This document shows, piece after piece, positions 21,796-31,743 of a DNA stretch of 64,000 nt. The DNA lies in the NCBI GenBank assembly GCA_963585895.1, contig CAUZXS010000142.1, positions 5,001 through 69,000 of the forward strand, given 5' to 3'. The stretch comes from Sepioteuthis lessoniana. Lineage: Eukaryota > Mollusca > Cephalopoda > Myopsida > Loliginidae. Each line of letters opens with the position of its first letter. The stretch's first letter is position 1. Made by a program: the position numbers and the translations under genes. The notes under the pieces are model-generated. The model was not told where the DNA came from. It did not search any database and was given only the letters and a program-made list of their open reading frames with translations.

Positions 21796-22163
21796 CAGAT
21801 AATCTCATTGAATCAATATTAAGAGTTATGTAAAAAGATATAGTTAATCTGACTTAAGGCTTTGTATGACCGGCCGATTAATCAGATCGGGTTTTCCGAC
21901 CGCTCGTATAGCCAAGTGAAAGCGAAAGGTTTAAGTCACTCGACCATTCGGTTGCCGGATCAAGAACAACTCAGCCATCAGGATCCCATCCTGAAGCATT
22001 ACAGGTCGCCTTCTTCAGCCAACAGGTAGTCTCGTTGTGTGAGTGTGTGTGTGTGTGTGGGGGTCCCATCTGCAAAGGGGCAATCGGCGTATTCTACAGT
22101 CCCACCAAACAGGGTAGAGGTTTGTTTGTTTGCTTTCGCTCTCAGCACACAAAGGGTTCCGTA
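21796..22163. other. retroelement-like spacer with GT repeat
   Basis: Between the pol tail and the next LTR-like repeat. Contains a (GT)n at about 22037-22060 and a SINE-B head scrap (about 22066-22110, GGGGCAATCGGCGTATTC). Nothing coding. Confidence 0.5.
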
Positions 22164-22601
22164 TGTAACGTAATGGCCAAGGGATTTCGGTTCATGCCTT
22201 TGAGTTTAGTTAGGCTGAGAACCTTTCGACTCAGCACATGGGTTAGTTAGGTGCAAACCTTGATGTAGGTGGTAACGCGCGTGCGGGGCGGACGTGCCAC
22301 TCAGAGATGTCCCAATACGCAACGGGGTGACAGGGTGCAGGTGACGTCACGCACCGGAAGCGCGCAGATGTTTTTGGGAGAATTGAAAGAAAGTTAAGAG
22401 AGTTGAATACTAGACGCCAAACGAGGAGGATCGACTTTCGGAGTTCGTAGACGCGAGGCGAACTTGCGCCCTATGGGGGCCGCTCGAGATGGGGGCCGAA
22501 TGAATAAGACAGCATAGAAGATTGCGTCTCTCCTCCTTATGTCGAAATCTTTAACTCAAAGTTAATAAAAAAGTTTCCTACCTGAACAAGAAGTCGTTAC
22601 G
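22164..22601 (+). mobile_element. LTR-like repeat with CpG-rich promoter block
   Basis: Starts TGTAACGTAATGGCC; the end near GTCGTTAC mirrors the start. It contains CGTGCGGGGCGGACGTG, a CRE plus ETS block (22342-22360) and AATAAA about 35 bp before the end. An inverted copy lies at 42112-42652. Homology between the two continues about 90 bp past 22601, so the 3' boundary is unsure. Confidence 0.6.
22342..22360 (+). promoter_or_regulatory. CRE + ETS/GABP-type promoter motifs
   Basis: TGACGTCA (perfect CRE palindrome) followed after 4 bp by CCGGAAG. Both motifs and their spacing are kept in the other copy on the minus strand at 42439-42457. Base pairs are seen directly; promoter use is inferred. 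Confidence 0.5.
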
Positions 22602-22707
22602 TGTTTTCGAATTTCGAGATTCCTATGTTCTTTATGTGTTCTATCGTTATGAACATTATATGTCTATTCTATGGCTGTATCTAGCGTTAAATGTGAATAT
22701 GGTACAC

Positions 22708-23142
22708 GTACACACACATACACATACACACATACATACACACACACACTCCCGCACACATAAACACATGAACACACGCTTGCATACACATGCACACATA
22801 TACAAACATACATACACGTACACACACATACACACACGCGCACACACATATATACACACAAACAAGCACACATGTACACACATATACACACGCATATACA
22901 CACGTACACTCATACGAACACATACACATATACACATGCGCGCAGAAACCGATGCGCATACATATACACATACGCGCAAACACACACGAATACATACTTA
23001 CATACACGGACACGCGTACACACACACATACACATATGCACACACACACACACACGCATACGCATACACATATATACACACATACACACACGTAAACACA
23101 CATATACATGCATGAACATATACACACATACATACACATACA
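22708..23142. repeat. (CA)n-rich tract
   Basis: About 430 bp of CA repeats interrupted by TA, CG and TG steps. It creates long His/Thr-rich frames on one strand and Cys/Val-rich frames on the other; these are not genes. Confidence 0.95.
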
Positions 23143-23145
23143 TAC

Positions 23146-23393
23146 GGGGGGGGTCCTCGTGGTGTAATGGTTAAAGCGATGGACTGCAGAATCGTAGTAA
23201 GCGAGTTCGTATTCCAGTCGCGCTATTACGTTCACTTTCGGAAAAATACCCTTGGGAAAGGTATGAACCCCCTTATCCTCCCAGATATGGGTTAAATAGT
23301 ACCACTACTGTTCTAGGAGAATGGCTTCGGCATTAAATAACCTAAAAAGAGTTAATATGCCATTAAACAAAGAAACCAAACCAAACCTTGATA
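23146..23393 (+). mobile_element. SINE-A
   Basis: Full SINE-A, head GTCCTCGTGGTGTAATGG to tail GAAACCAAACCAAACC. Follows a G run after the CA tract. Confidence 0.9.
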
Positions 23394-23407
23394 TGTCACA
23401 ATCACTT

Positions 23408-23562
23408 TCAGACTAATACCCTTGGGAAAGGTATGAACCCCCTTATCCTCCCAGCTATGGGTTAAATAGTACCACTACTGTTCTTCCAGGAGAATAGCAT
23501 TGGCATTAAATAACCTACAAAGGTTGATATGTCATTAAACAAAGAAACCAAACAAGACCTAA
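23408..23562 (+). mobile_element. SINE-A 3' part
   Basis: A second SINE-A body and tail from CTTTCAGACTAATACCC onward without the tRNA-like head, directly after a full copy. Confidence 0.85.
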
Positions 23563-23590
23563 TACATACGTACGCAAACACACAAACTCT

Positions 23591-23621
<31 letters not shown>

Positions 23622-24389
23622 TCTCAAATTAATTGCAAACGAAATGGCACTAAATATAAAAATAGTTTTGAAAAACAATTGTTTTGATTTTCAGTTTTTT
23701 CAAATTTGCATTCAAATTTATTCAATATTGGTAACTAAAGAAAATAATTCACAAGTGAAAACGGCTCTCGTATATTCAAGAGATATTATCTGGTAATTAA
23801 ATTGAGAAAAAAAAGATATAATAAATATACCCGACTTATTTAATCAAAAAGTTAAAATGATTAGATTAAAAAAAAAAAGACAACTTGCGTGCAGTGTTGA
23901 CGTGATCGTCTGAACAAACAAACAAACAAACAAACAAACAAACAAGCATACAAACAAACAAACAAACCAAATCCGAAACCAAAACAAAACATCACTCCAT
24001 AACCCACCCCCCGGTGGTCATTTTCGACTGTCTCCTTGCCTGGGGTCGACAAAATCAATCAATCAATCAATTAGCGAATTGATCGTCTGTCTCTTTCAAA
24101 GTAAATTACAAGACAATTCAAATAAACGGAAAACTTCATTATACAGCTCTTTAGTTTACTCTTCATAAGATGCGACTTCCTATGTTAATTGTATGTTTTC
24201 CTGCAGACAAAATAATGTCTAAGGGAGCAATAATTATTCTCTTTTCTGTCAATAATAATCACATGTGAAAATTGATTAGTAGTTAATATGCCTTAAGAAA
24301 AAGATTTCTTCTCTATTTTCATCTCATTGTCGATTTTCTCATCTTTTGAAAATCGGGATTTTCACTGGTAAAGTCCAGATGTTTCTTCA
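23563..24389. other. AT-rich spacer with (AAAC)n
   Basis: Contains CA/CT runs (23577-23626), an AAAC tetranucleotide tract (23914-23967) and no recognised gene. Confidence 0.5.
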
Positions 24390-25052
24390 GAATTCTTATG
24401 ATTCCTTCAGAGTTTTTTTTTTTTTTTTTTACATCAGCTAACGCTGATGGTTTTTCACTGGAATTTGAGAGACAGCAAGTCTCCTCAAGTCTCCAGGAAT
24501 CTTCTCAGTATTCTGGCCGTTCTCAACAGTACTGGAGTTTGAATGGTCTTCACCCGTCTTCCAACTTCCAAATCTTCCAGTCACTTTAATAGTCCTTTAG
24601 TTACTGTATAGAATGCGCCAATCACGTTTGGTATAATCGTCACCTGCATGTTCCATAGTTTTTTCAATTCTCTAGCAAGGTCTTGGTACTTGTTATTCTT
24701 TTCACATTCTTTCAGTTTTATTCTGTGGTCAGCAAGGACAGCAAAGTGGACAATTTTGCAAATTCTCTTTTTTGTTGATTATTATTCGGTCTGGTCTTCT
24801 GGCCGAGATTAGGCGATCCGTCTGTATGTCGAAGTCCCAACGGAGTTTATGAGTGTCATTTTGTTGGACTGATGCTGGGTTGTGCATATACCATTTGTTC
24901 GTATGGTCAAATTTATTATTATTATTATTATTATTATCGAGTTTTTCACACCAGCTTTTGTTTTTAGTTCTCTGGTAAGTTCCAAGAACCTCTCTCTCTC
25001 TTTCGTTTTCTTTGTTTTTCACTTGGTGGCCCACAAGGACGGCAAAGTCCAA
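24390..25052 (-). pseudogene. R4/Dong-like LINE, C-terminal endonuclease remnants
   Basis: Minus strand. First a fragment with MDFAVLVGHQVKNKE (25052-24950), then an (AAT)n run, then a second piece starting FDHTNKWYMHNP and continuing with LRWDFDIQTD and SARRPDRIIINKKE. RPD followed by a downstream D is the restriction-like endonuclease signature of R2/R4-type LINEs. Past 24729 the frame breaks, but RELLED-like and GDLRRLAVSQ text continues to about 24400. Two partial copies joined at an AAT repeat. Confidence 0.7.
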
Positions 25053-25055
25053 TAT

Positions 25056-25365
25056 AGAACAGGTTTGGTTGGGTTTTATGGCATATCAAACATTGTTGGT
25101 TATCTAATTCCAAATCCGGGGGAGTGTCCTCGTGGTGTAATGGTTAAAGCGATGGATTGCGGAATCGTAGTAAGCGAGTTCGTACTCCAGTCGCGCTATT
25201 ACGTTCACTTTCACGCAAATACCCTTGGGAAAGGTATAAACCCTCTTATCCTCCCAGCTATGGGTTAAATAGTACCTCTACTGTTCTTCTAGGAGAATGG
25301 CTTTGGCATTAAATAACCTACAAAGGTTGATATGCCATAAAACAAAGAAACCAAACGAAACCTAA
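25056..25365 (+). mobile_element. SINE-A preceded by an inverted SINE tail
   Basis: 25056-25115 is the shared tail in reverse orientation. At 25117 a full SINE-A starts (GAGTGTCCTCGTGGTG) and ends at AAACGAAACC. The pair forms a short inverted arrangement of the tail. Confidence 0.85.
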
Positions 25366-25378
25366 TTGCAAATCCTCT

Positions 25379-25384
<6 letters not shown>

Positions 25385-25428
<44 letters not shown>

Positions 25429-25460
25429 GCATTAAATATATATGTATTAACAGGATTTCG

Positions 25461-25510
<50 letters not shown>
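25385..25510. repeat. (CA)n and (TA)n tracts around a SINE tail scrap
   Basis: CA repeats 25385-25425, then GTATTAACAGGATTTCGCA (start of the tail unit seen at 26120), then TA repeats 25465-25510. Confidence 0.85.
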
Positions 25511-25514
<4 letters not shown>

Positions 25515-25556
25515 ATTAATGATTTGCAAACTCACTTTGCAGATATCAGTCTAAGC

Positions 25557-26045
25557 TCATTCTTTTGTAGACAGTTAAATGTTTTCTAGTATTTTTATCT
25601 AACACGAATATCTTTATTTACTATTAATCCTTTATGGTTACAAGTATTGCTTTTTAACACTAATTATTTTTTCAGCATCACGCATTCGTTTGCACAAAGT
25701 TAAATGATTCCAATCATTGCGATGTATCACTAACAATTCAATTAAACATCACTCAGTCGTTTAAACACAGTTAAATTATCAAATAATTCTATTCTAAATT
25801 GAATTGCTTGAAGCAGAACTGTTTGATCATTTAGCTGTGTGTAAACAAACGAATGATGTTAAATTGTGACTGTTATACAGCAATTGTTAAAACCATTTAA
25901 TTTTGTGCAAAAAATGTTAAAGAGTAAATAGAATTTTTCGCATGAAATAGCAATGCTTATAACGATTTAACTGTGTGCTTAAAAAAAGCCCAGATTCGTT
26001 TAAAATGTTATCAACAAAATGTGTTTCCACATTATCTATATTTAA
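25557..26045 (+). mobile_element. SINE-B internal repeat region
   Basis: Repeated units built on TTTGTTTGCACA.AGTTAAAT, in both orientations of drift, as in other SINE-B bodies (42655-42850, 43695-43900, 50120-50460). No head is visible. The tail units follow at 26058. Confidence 0.7.
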
Positions 26046-26057
26046 TATATACAAGTT

Positions 26058-26300
26058 GGCATTAAATAACCTACAATGGTTGATATGCCATAAAACCCAA
26101 CCAAACCAAATCATGTATATTTAATATATATGTATAAACAGGATTTGGCATTAAATAACCTACAATGGTTGATATGCCATAAAACCCAATCAAACTAAAT
26201 CATATGCATTAAATATATATGTATAAACAGGATTTCGCATTAAATGACCTACAATTGTTGAGATGCCATAAAATCTAACCAAACCAAACCAAACCAAACC
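26058..26300 (+). repeat. SINE tail amplified 3x in tandem, 89-bp period
   Basis: GGCATTAAATAACC (or CGCATTAAATGACC) starts at 26058, 26147 and 26236, exactly 89 bp apart. Each unit is the shared SINE 3' tail plus a TATATATGTATAAACAGGAT linker. The last unit ends in an AAACC run. Confidence 0.92.
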
Positions 26301-26434
26301 ATAGAATTATTCTTATTGGTATTTCATTAACCATTCCCCAACTCGTATTTCTTTGACCAAATAATAATTTGATAGACGAACAGTAAAATAAAATCCCAAC
26401 GCTCAAAGATGGTATCGATTTTGACCTAATCGAA

Positions 26435-26660
26435 GAATATGGATGTTAGCGCGTCGTAGATATTGAAAATCTCCTGGTGCTTTCGGTGGGGCGTAGTATC
26501 TCTTGTAGAGAAGTAATCCTCTCCAAAAAAAAGGAGAGTCCTGGGTATGACATAAAATTGCATCTGATGATAAAACTTCAGTTCTGTATATTTGGGAAGT
26601 TTGGAGTATTGCTTCGTAGCCATTACTCCTAGGTCCACTCTGACCCGAAGTGGTTGTAAC
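26435..26660 (+). mobile_element. SINE-B head, diverged
   Basis: GAGAGTCCTGGGTATGACA, TCTGATGATAAAACTTCAG and CCTAGGTCCACTCTGACCC match the SINE-B head. The left end is unclear. Confidence 0.7.
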
Positions 26661-26924
26661 TGTTAGCGTAAGGGTAAAATAGATCTGCTTAAAATCACAC
26701 GTATTCTATTGAACCTAGTGCAAGAAAAAAAAAAACTCTTAAAATACTTAAATACTCTTAAAATACTACCATAGAAAAATATAAATAGGAACGTATAATG
26801 GACACGATTCCCTAACCTCTTGGCATATAATATTGGACTGACATGCCATTAAAATAAATTAATCAGCTAATTCATAATCCATGCTTAAAGACGTCACTTG
26901 TCAATAAATTCTTCCTTTCACTCA

Positions 26925-27345
26925 ATCAGCTTGGAGTGTAGAATTCGCTGAAACCCCTCCCCCTAACGAGTGTCCTGGGTATGAAACTAAACTGCATCAG
27001 ATGATGAAGCTATAGTTATGGAGATCTGGGAAGTGTGGAGCTATCTTTCATTGCCATTACTCTCAGGTCCACTTTGTCCGGTAAAATTGACCTGTTTAAA
27101 AAAACCATTCGTATTCTTTAAGAACCTGTGCAAAAAACCAAAGGAAATCCTAAAAAGCAACTAAAAAGAAAAAAAAAGACAAAAACCTCAAGAAACAAAA
27201 CGAAAAACAAAAACGAATCCAAAAACTTTTAGGAAACAACAACACAAAAAAATGTAAATACAATGAACACAATTCCCTAACCTTTAGGTATAAAATAACC
27301 CTAGACAGGTCGACATGCCGTTTAAATCAATCAATCAACCAATCA
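26925..27345 (+). mobile_element. SINE-B2: SINE-B head with diverged tail
   Basis: Head (CCCCTAACGAGTGTCCTGGG, ATCTGGGAAGTGTGG) joined to a tail TATAAAATAACCCTAGACAG, GTCGACATGCCG and an AATC repeat. Base by base this tail parallels the SINE-A/B tail (TAAATAACCTACAAAGGTTG, ATATGCC), so it is a diverged version with AATC in place of AAACC. Confidence 0.75.
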
Positions 27346-27712
27346 GCCAGACGATTTTGACACATTGTCAAAGCGAAAAAAAAAAAAAATTTTTTGGAAA
27401 CAACTAATGTAAAAAAATTGATAATGTAAATATTAGAATAAAATGAACGCAGCTCCATGACCTCTTAGTAGAAAATAACCTTTGACAGGTTGAAACGCCG
27501 TTAAAATCAGTCTTTCAACCAGTCAGCTAGATAGTTTTGACACATCGCTAAAACGAAATTAAAAAAAAAATTCTTAAGAAACAACTATAGTAATAAAAAA
27601 AAAACTAGATGTAAATATGAATGCAGAATGAACGCAATTTCCTAATCTCTTGGTATATAATAATGCTAGACGGGTTGAAAAGCCGTTATAATCAATCAAT
27701 CTATTTAAGACT
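27346..27712 (+). repeat. two more SINE-B2 3' units in tandem
   Basis: GACGATTTTGACACAT..., A-run, ATGAACGCA..., AAAATAACC..GACAGG.TG..., CAATCA pattern repeats at about 27350-27530 and 27530-27712, each about 180 bp. Another scrap of the tail is at 26800-26880. Confidence 0.75.
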
Positions 27713-27860
27713 CGACCGTGAAAAACTTTGAATAGCAGTGAAACTTTGGAAAAAATCATTAAGTTTGGTTTCTTTGTTTAACGGCATGTCAACTCTTTTT
27801 AGGTTATTTAATGCCAAAGCTATTCTCCGAGAAGATTTAAACAAAGAAACCAAACCAAAC

Positions 27861-28500
27861 CAATCATTGTACGTAAGAAATAAATACTGAAATGTCAGGA
27901 AAAACGTAATATATATCATCATCCTCATCAAGTCGCACCGACGGTAAGAATTTCCTTGCCTCTCTCTCACCATCCATCCATCCCTATTGTCCTTCTCTTC
28001 TAGCAAGTCCTCTAGATTGCATCCTGTGTCCGAATAGAACTGATTTAAGTAAGTTTTTGCTGGTCAACCAACTCTGGTATGTCCTTACGTACGAGTCCAT
28101 AAGAGAACGTCACTTTTGAGTTCGTCCTTGTTTATCCAGCAGTGTTCTGAATGTCTTTTCGTCTTACTTGAATGCTTTATGAGATGGGAGGTAAGTGGCC
28201 GTACATCTGCCGTTTTTTTTTTTGTTTTGTTACCAGAATTTGTTTAAAATAAACACTAATAGCATGACTGGAGTTCGCACTCCAGTACTTATGCTAGGGC
28301 ACCACAAAGACACCTCCAGGAAAAATTGGTTTGGTTTGGTTTCTTTGTTTAATGGCATATCAACCTTTGTAGGTTATTTAATGCCAAAGCTATTCTCCTA
28401 GAAGGACAGTAGTGGTACTATTTAACCCATAGCTGGGAGGATAAGAGGGTTCATACCTTTCGCAAGAAAGTCCGAAAGTGAACGTAATAACGCGACTGGA
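27861..28500. repeat. segmental duplication, copy 1 (partner 37272-37915)
   Basis: Almost identical to 37272-37915; I see only a few single-base changes (for example AGTCCATAAGAG vs AGTCCATTAGAG, TTTGTTTAAAAT vs TTTGTTCAAAAT) and a T-run difference. SINE-A sequence borders the block on both sides in both places. Confidence 0.9.
27910..28195 (-). pseudogene. RTE-like LINE C-terminal remnant
   Basis: Minus strand: LYGHLPPIS-like text at the 5' side, then a DVLLWT-like zone in broken frame, then LEDLLEEKDNRDGW and a C-terminal R-rich end, followed by GATGAT repeats. This is the C-terminal segment of RTE-type Pol with its trinucleotide tail, as at 60896-61309. Confidence 0.7.
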
Positions 28501-28565
28501 ATACGAACTCGCGTACTACGATTCCGCAGCCCATCGCTTTAACCATTACACCACGAGCCCACCCC
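28326..28565 (-). mobile_element. SINE-A with TSD
   Basis: Minus-strand SINE-A. GAAAAAT stands before the tail (about 28321) and after the head (about 28572), a probable 7-bp duplication. Confidence 0.85.
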
Positions 28566-28829
28566 CCCGCCGAAAAATCATTAGCACAGCGGTTATTTAG
28601 CTAACAATGGAAGAATAAGCCAATTGTCCATTTTAGGGCCAGTGGTCAGAAGAAATAATTATATTGGAAAGATACGAGACATTGTATTCACAATAGTTTA
28701 GGAAAGTAACTTTAGAAGTAGTTCGATTGTTTTGGGGAGAGACAATATAAGTAAAAAAAAAATAGATAGATAAACGCGTACATTTTTTTTTTTTGAAGTT
28801 GAGGAATTATATTGTGAATTGAATTACTC

Positions 28830-28985
28830 CGCCCAGAAAATCCGGCGAACACTTGCGCGTGACATACAGAAACACTGGACAGCTGTTTCGACCTTATTAG
28901 GTCTCATCAGCAGTGTATACCGTGATCTCCCACACTGGGGATCGAACACAAGCGACGCCAAATTAACAAGTCATGGTAATTGTTG
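28830..28985 (-). mobile_element. SINE-D carrying a hammerhead
   Basis: Minus strand: shortened tRNA-like head with TGTTCGATCCCCAG (B box), then GGGAGATCACGGTATACACT, the hammerhead, and the 3' end CGCAAGTGTTCGCCGGATTT. The head is partly deleted relative to the copy at 59385-59610. Confidence 0.75.
28872..28916 (-). ncRNA. type I hammerhead ribozyme, intact core
   Basis: Minus strand in order: ACACTG (stem I), CTGATGA, GACCT-AATA-AGGTC (5-bp helix II, canonical G-C closing pair), GAAA, C-AGCT-G (stem III with tetraloop, A15.1-U16.1 pair kept), UC, then CAGTGT pairing with ACACTG. Every conserved core base is present. Cleavage is predicted between plus-strand positions 28878 and 28877. Two sister copies at 59.2-59.6 kb are each disabled by a core change. 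Confidence 0.75.
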
Positions 28986-29403
28986 CGTATTATTAATTTT
29001 TGCTTTAATATGATAGCGTTTTTTTTTTTTGTCACGTTAAATATTCGAAATTACGCACTCTCCAAAAATAACAATAAGCGACTCTGTTATCTGCATACAA
29101 AAATATTTTTTATTCAGAACCAACATTTGATTGCAGTAAACACAAACTCAAGGAAGAGAGGTAAACCTTGTAATGGTTAATGAGTGCATCTCGCTTCCAG
29201 CTACCAAGAGGCACCCAACCTCTTACCTGACCGATTCGCACCAACATCTAACCCAACTTCTCTCTTTGGGTTTCAAATCTCGACTCCCCCTTGAATCCAA
29301 AATGACCTTTTCTTATATAAAAGCTTCTTAATCATTGTATCAGTAAGACATATTAGAACGCATGTCATTAATTTTAATTCAATTTAAATCAATATTATTC
29401 TAG

Positions 29404-29636
29404 TTCGACGTGGTGTAACGGTTAAAGCGCTGGACTGCGGAATCGTAATTAGCGAGTTCGAACTCCAGTCTCGCGATTACGTTCACTTTCGGACAAATAC
29501 CCTTGGGAAAGGCATGAACGTCCTTATCCTACCAGCGTTGGGTTAAATAACACCACTGCTGTTCTTCTGGGAGGATGGATTTGGCATTAAATAACCCACC
29601 AAGGTTGATATAAACAAAAGAAACCAACTCAAACCT
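29404..29636 (+). mobile_element. SINE-A
   Basis: Full SINE-A with good boxes (GTGGTGTAACGGTTAAAGCG, GCGAGTTCGAACTCC). Flanks TAGTTCGACG and TAATTCGACG differ by one base, a probable TSD. Confidence 0.88.
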
Positions 29637-29751
29637 AATTCGACGACGTGACTTGTTTACTTTTAACGACATTCAACCTCAACAATGATTTGAAAACGCG
29701 TCACCCCGAAACAATCTGTCAAACCTGCCATACGTACAAGAATTACCATAT

Positions 29752-30039
29752 TTACCCAACCCCTCCGCTCGGGCAGGATATGACACAAGGTCAATTTTAA
29801 AGCGAAGTTTAACAGGTTTGAATTCAGAGTTTTCCTTCTCCTAGACTAGTTGCCTCACCAAGGCTGAAGAACCTAGTCTGCCCAACTATTTATCCATAGC
29901 TGGAGGGAGAGTATTTGGATTCATACCTTTCCCAAGGGTATTAGTGCTATATGAAATGCAATTAGTCTCAGCCAGGATTTGAACTCGTGTCGCCGTGTCC
30001 ATTTCCTACGACGATAACCATTACACCACGCGCACATCC
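29752..30039 (-). mobile_element. SINE-C
   Basis: From CCCAACCCCTCCGCTCGGG through the GGATTTGAACTCGTGTCG B-box region to ACCATTACACCACGCGC. Nearly full length. Confidence 0.9.
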
Positions 30040-30718
30040 ACAGAATTACACCGTATGAACTTTTGTGACGAAGTACACTTACACTCAAAGATTTGTAACC
30101 AGTGCACAACTTCACCAAACTAAATAATGAAATAATTAATATAATTAATATCAATAAAATAATCAATATAATTAATTACCGCCTTATTTATTTTACAATT
30201 AGAAGAGATTCCTTTTCTCTCCAAAGCGTAAAGCTTCCGTAGCCATGTCTAGGTTTTCTCAAGTGAGATTTCGCCAATTTGTCGCTTCGAATATCCGTAC
30301 AGTTGTTTTTCTTCCAATTGTACCATAGGACCAACGTTTTGTGCTGTAAAGAAAGAAGTCCGCCGAAAAAGAAATACTCAAACTCGAAGGTTAGGGAAGA
30401 AAATATAGCAGTCGTTTTTATTCAGCTATGATCACTGCAACTCGAAAAATTCCTTCTTCTCCCTTCCTCTCGGTGGTGACGGGGTGCGGGTGAGAGTTGG
30501 CTGTTTGACACACGCCTGTCACAGCGGATATGTCGTAGCAGACTGGGGTAGGACGGGTCGGGGCCTCCAGAACCTTTAACGCACCCGTTTTGACAACTGC
30601 CTTCAACTCTGCCAAAATATCATTACCTGTTTTCTTATATAGAGATTTTGGAGAACAAATCGAAGATCCTCGAATGTTCGATGTCACTAGTGAAACACGT
30701 GATGATACATCTGTGATC
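30040..30718. other. no recognised gene
   Basis: AT-rich start, then a GC-richer stretch 30420-30690 with a 90-residue minus-strand frame (30418-30687; LKAVVKTGALKVLEAP, then SAVTGVCQT). No domain recognised; no splice or start context that makes it convincing. Confidence 0.4.
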
Positions 30719-30944
30719 AGGTTTGAATTCAGAGTTATTCCTTCGCCTAGACTAGTTGCCTCACCAAGGCTGATGAACCTAGTCTGTCCTACTATTTATC
30801 CATATGGAGGAGAATAAATGGATTCATACCTTTCCCAAGGGTATTAGTGCTATGTGAAATGCAATCAGTCTCGTCCAGATTTGAACTCGTGTCGCCGTGT
30901 CCATTTCCTGTGACGATAACCATTACACCACGGGTACCTCCTCT
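30719..30944 (-). mobile_element. SINE-C, lacking 3' end
   Basis: GGTTTGAATTCAGAG through AACCATTACACCACGGG. The usual 3' end (about 60 bp) is missing. Confidence 0.85.
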
Positions 30945-31094
30945 AACCCCTATATGCTGTTAAAATATGAGATCATTTGAACGACGATTGGTCAAGTTAT
31001 TCGATTACGAAATGATATCAGTTTTACTGAAACGGAGTGTGGGAAAATGACTCAAAAATCTGTATTTGATATTAAAACACCTGTAGGAGTGATG

Positions 31095-31743
31095 TTATTT
31101 TTGAGCGAGGATAGGTTGTAACGTATGTGTGTGTTTACGTTGAGTTGTTTCCTCGCTAAGTTTGTAAGGTAATAAAGGAAGGATGAAGAAGTAAGATGCC
31201 GATAGTAGTAATGTGTTTTTAGGAATAGTTTTTATTTGCAGCATGGAAAATGTAGTTTGCGTTTGTGCTGCAAGTCTCGCAGGAAAGGTTGTGAGTATAG
31301 AGACGGTATGGAGACGAAATGGAGTTATGAGAAAGTTGAGAAAGGCAGCGTGTGTTGTTGGACGTGCAAGGGATTGTGTTCGCCTTAGTTTAGCGAAAGC
31401 CATGTTGCCGTTTGAGGAAATGAACTTTTGAGTCACCGTGAGTTTTGTGCGTCTGGTGGAGAGGTGTGCGTTGTCTCCATTAAAGTGGCCCAGGGGTGAA
31501 TTGAGAGCTGGGTGTCGGGAGCGGAATAAAGGCATCGCATCGACATAGCCAATTTTGGGGGTGACATAAAGTTGTTCCTGTTGTGGCGTACTGAATGTAT
31601 CTAATTCATATTCAACTGGGATTACTTGGTCTGAGATAGGCACAAGGAATCCATAAATTAGATAAGTTCCATCATGTATCCATGCTGTTGCTGCTATTGA
31701 AGAGCCGCCAGTGAGACGTCTGCACTGGGCGGCGTTGTCCAGC
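31095..31743 (-). CDS. candidate terminal coding exon, unknown product
   Basis: Minus-strand frame of 216 codons without a stop, ending in TAA at 31095-31097. It opens directly after CAGTCTCTTTAG (31744 upward), a good splice acceptor whose TAG would otherwise be an in-frame stop. The first residues read LDNAAQCRRLTGGSSIAA, then WIHDGTYLIYGFLVPISDQ, later QLYVTPKIGYVDAMPLFRS. Composition is balanced rather than repeat-driven. No ATG is needed inside if it is an exon. I see no donor site, so it would be a last exon; no AATAAA is evident downstream. Direct repeats at about 30965-31045 and 32010-32090 flank it, so it could be part of an unknown mobile or viral element. I do not recognise the protein. 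Confidence 0.35.

Noticed and set aside
22636-23235. Overlapping long ORFs of His/Thr or Cys/Val repeats (up to 182 aa)
   Set aside because: They are translations of a CA/TG microsatellite in several frames on both strands.
25366-25554. 62-aa ORF
   Set aside because: CA and TA microsatellite translation.
30772-30800. CTGATGA in a SINE-C copy as a hammerhead core
   Set aside because: A single-base variant of CTGAAGA in the SINE-C consensus; no GAAA or helix II follows.
31213-31431. 72-aa plus-strand ORF
   Set aside because: Lies opposite the longer minus-strand candidate exon and shows no domain.
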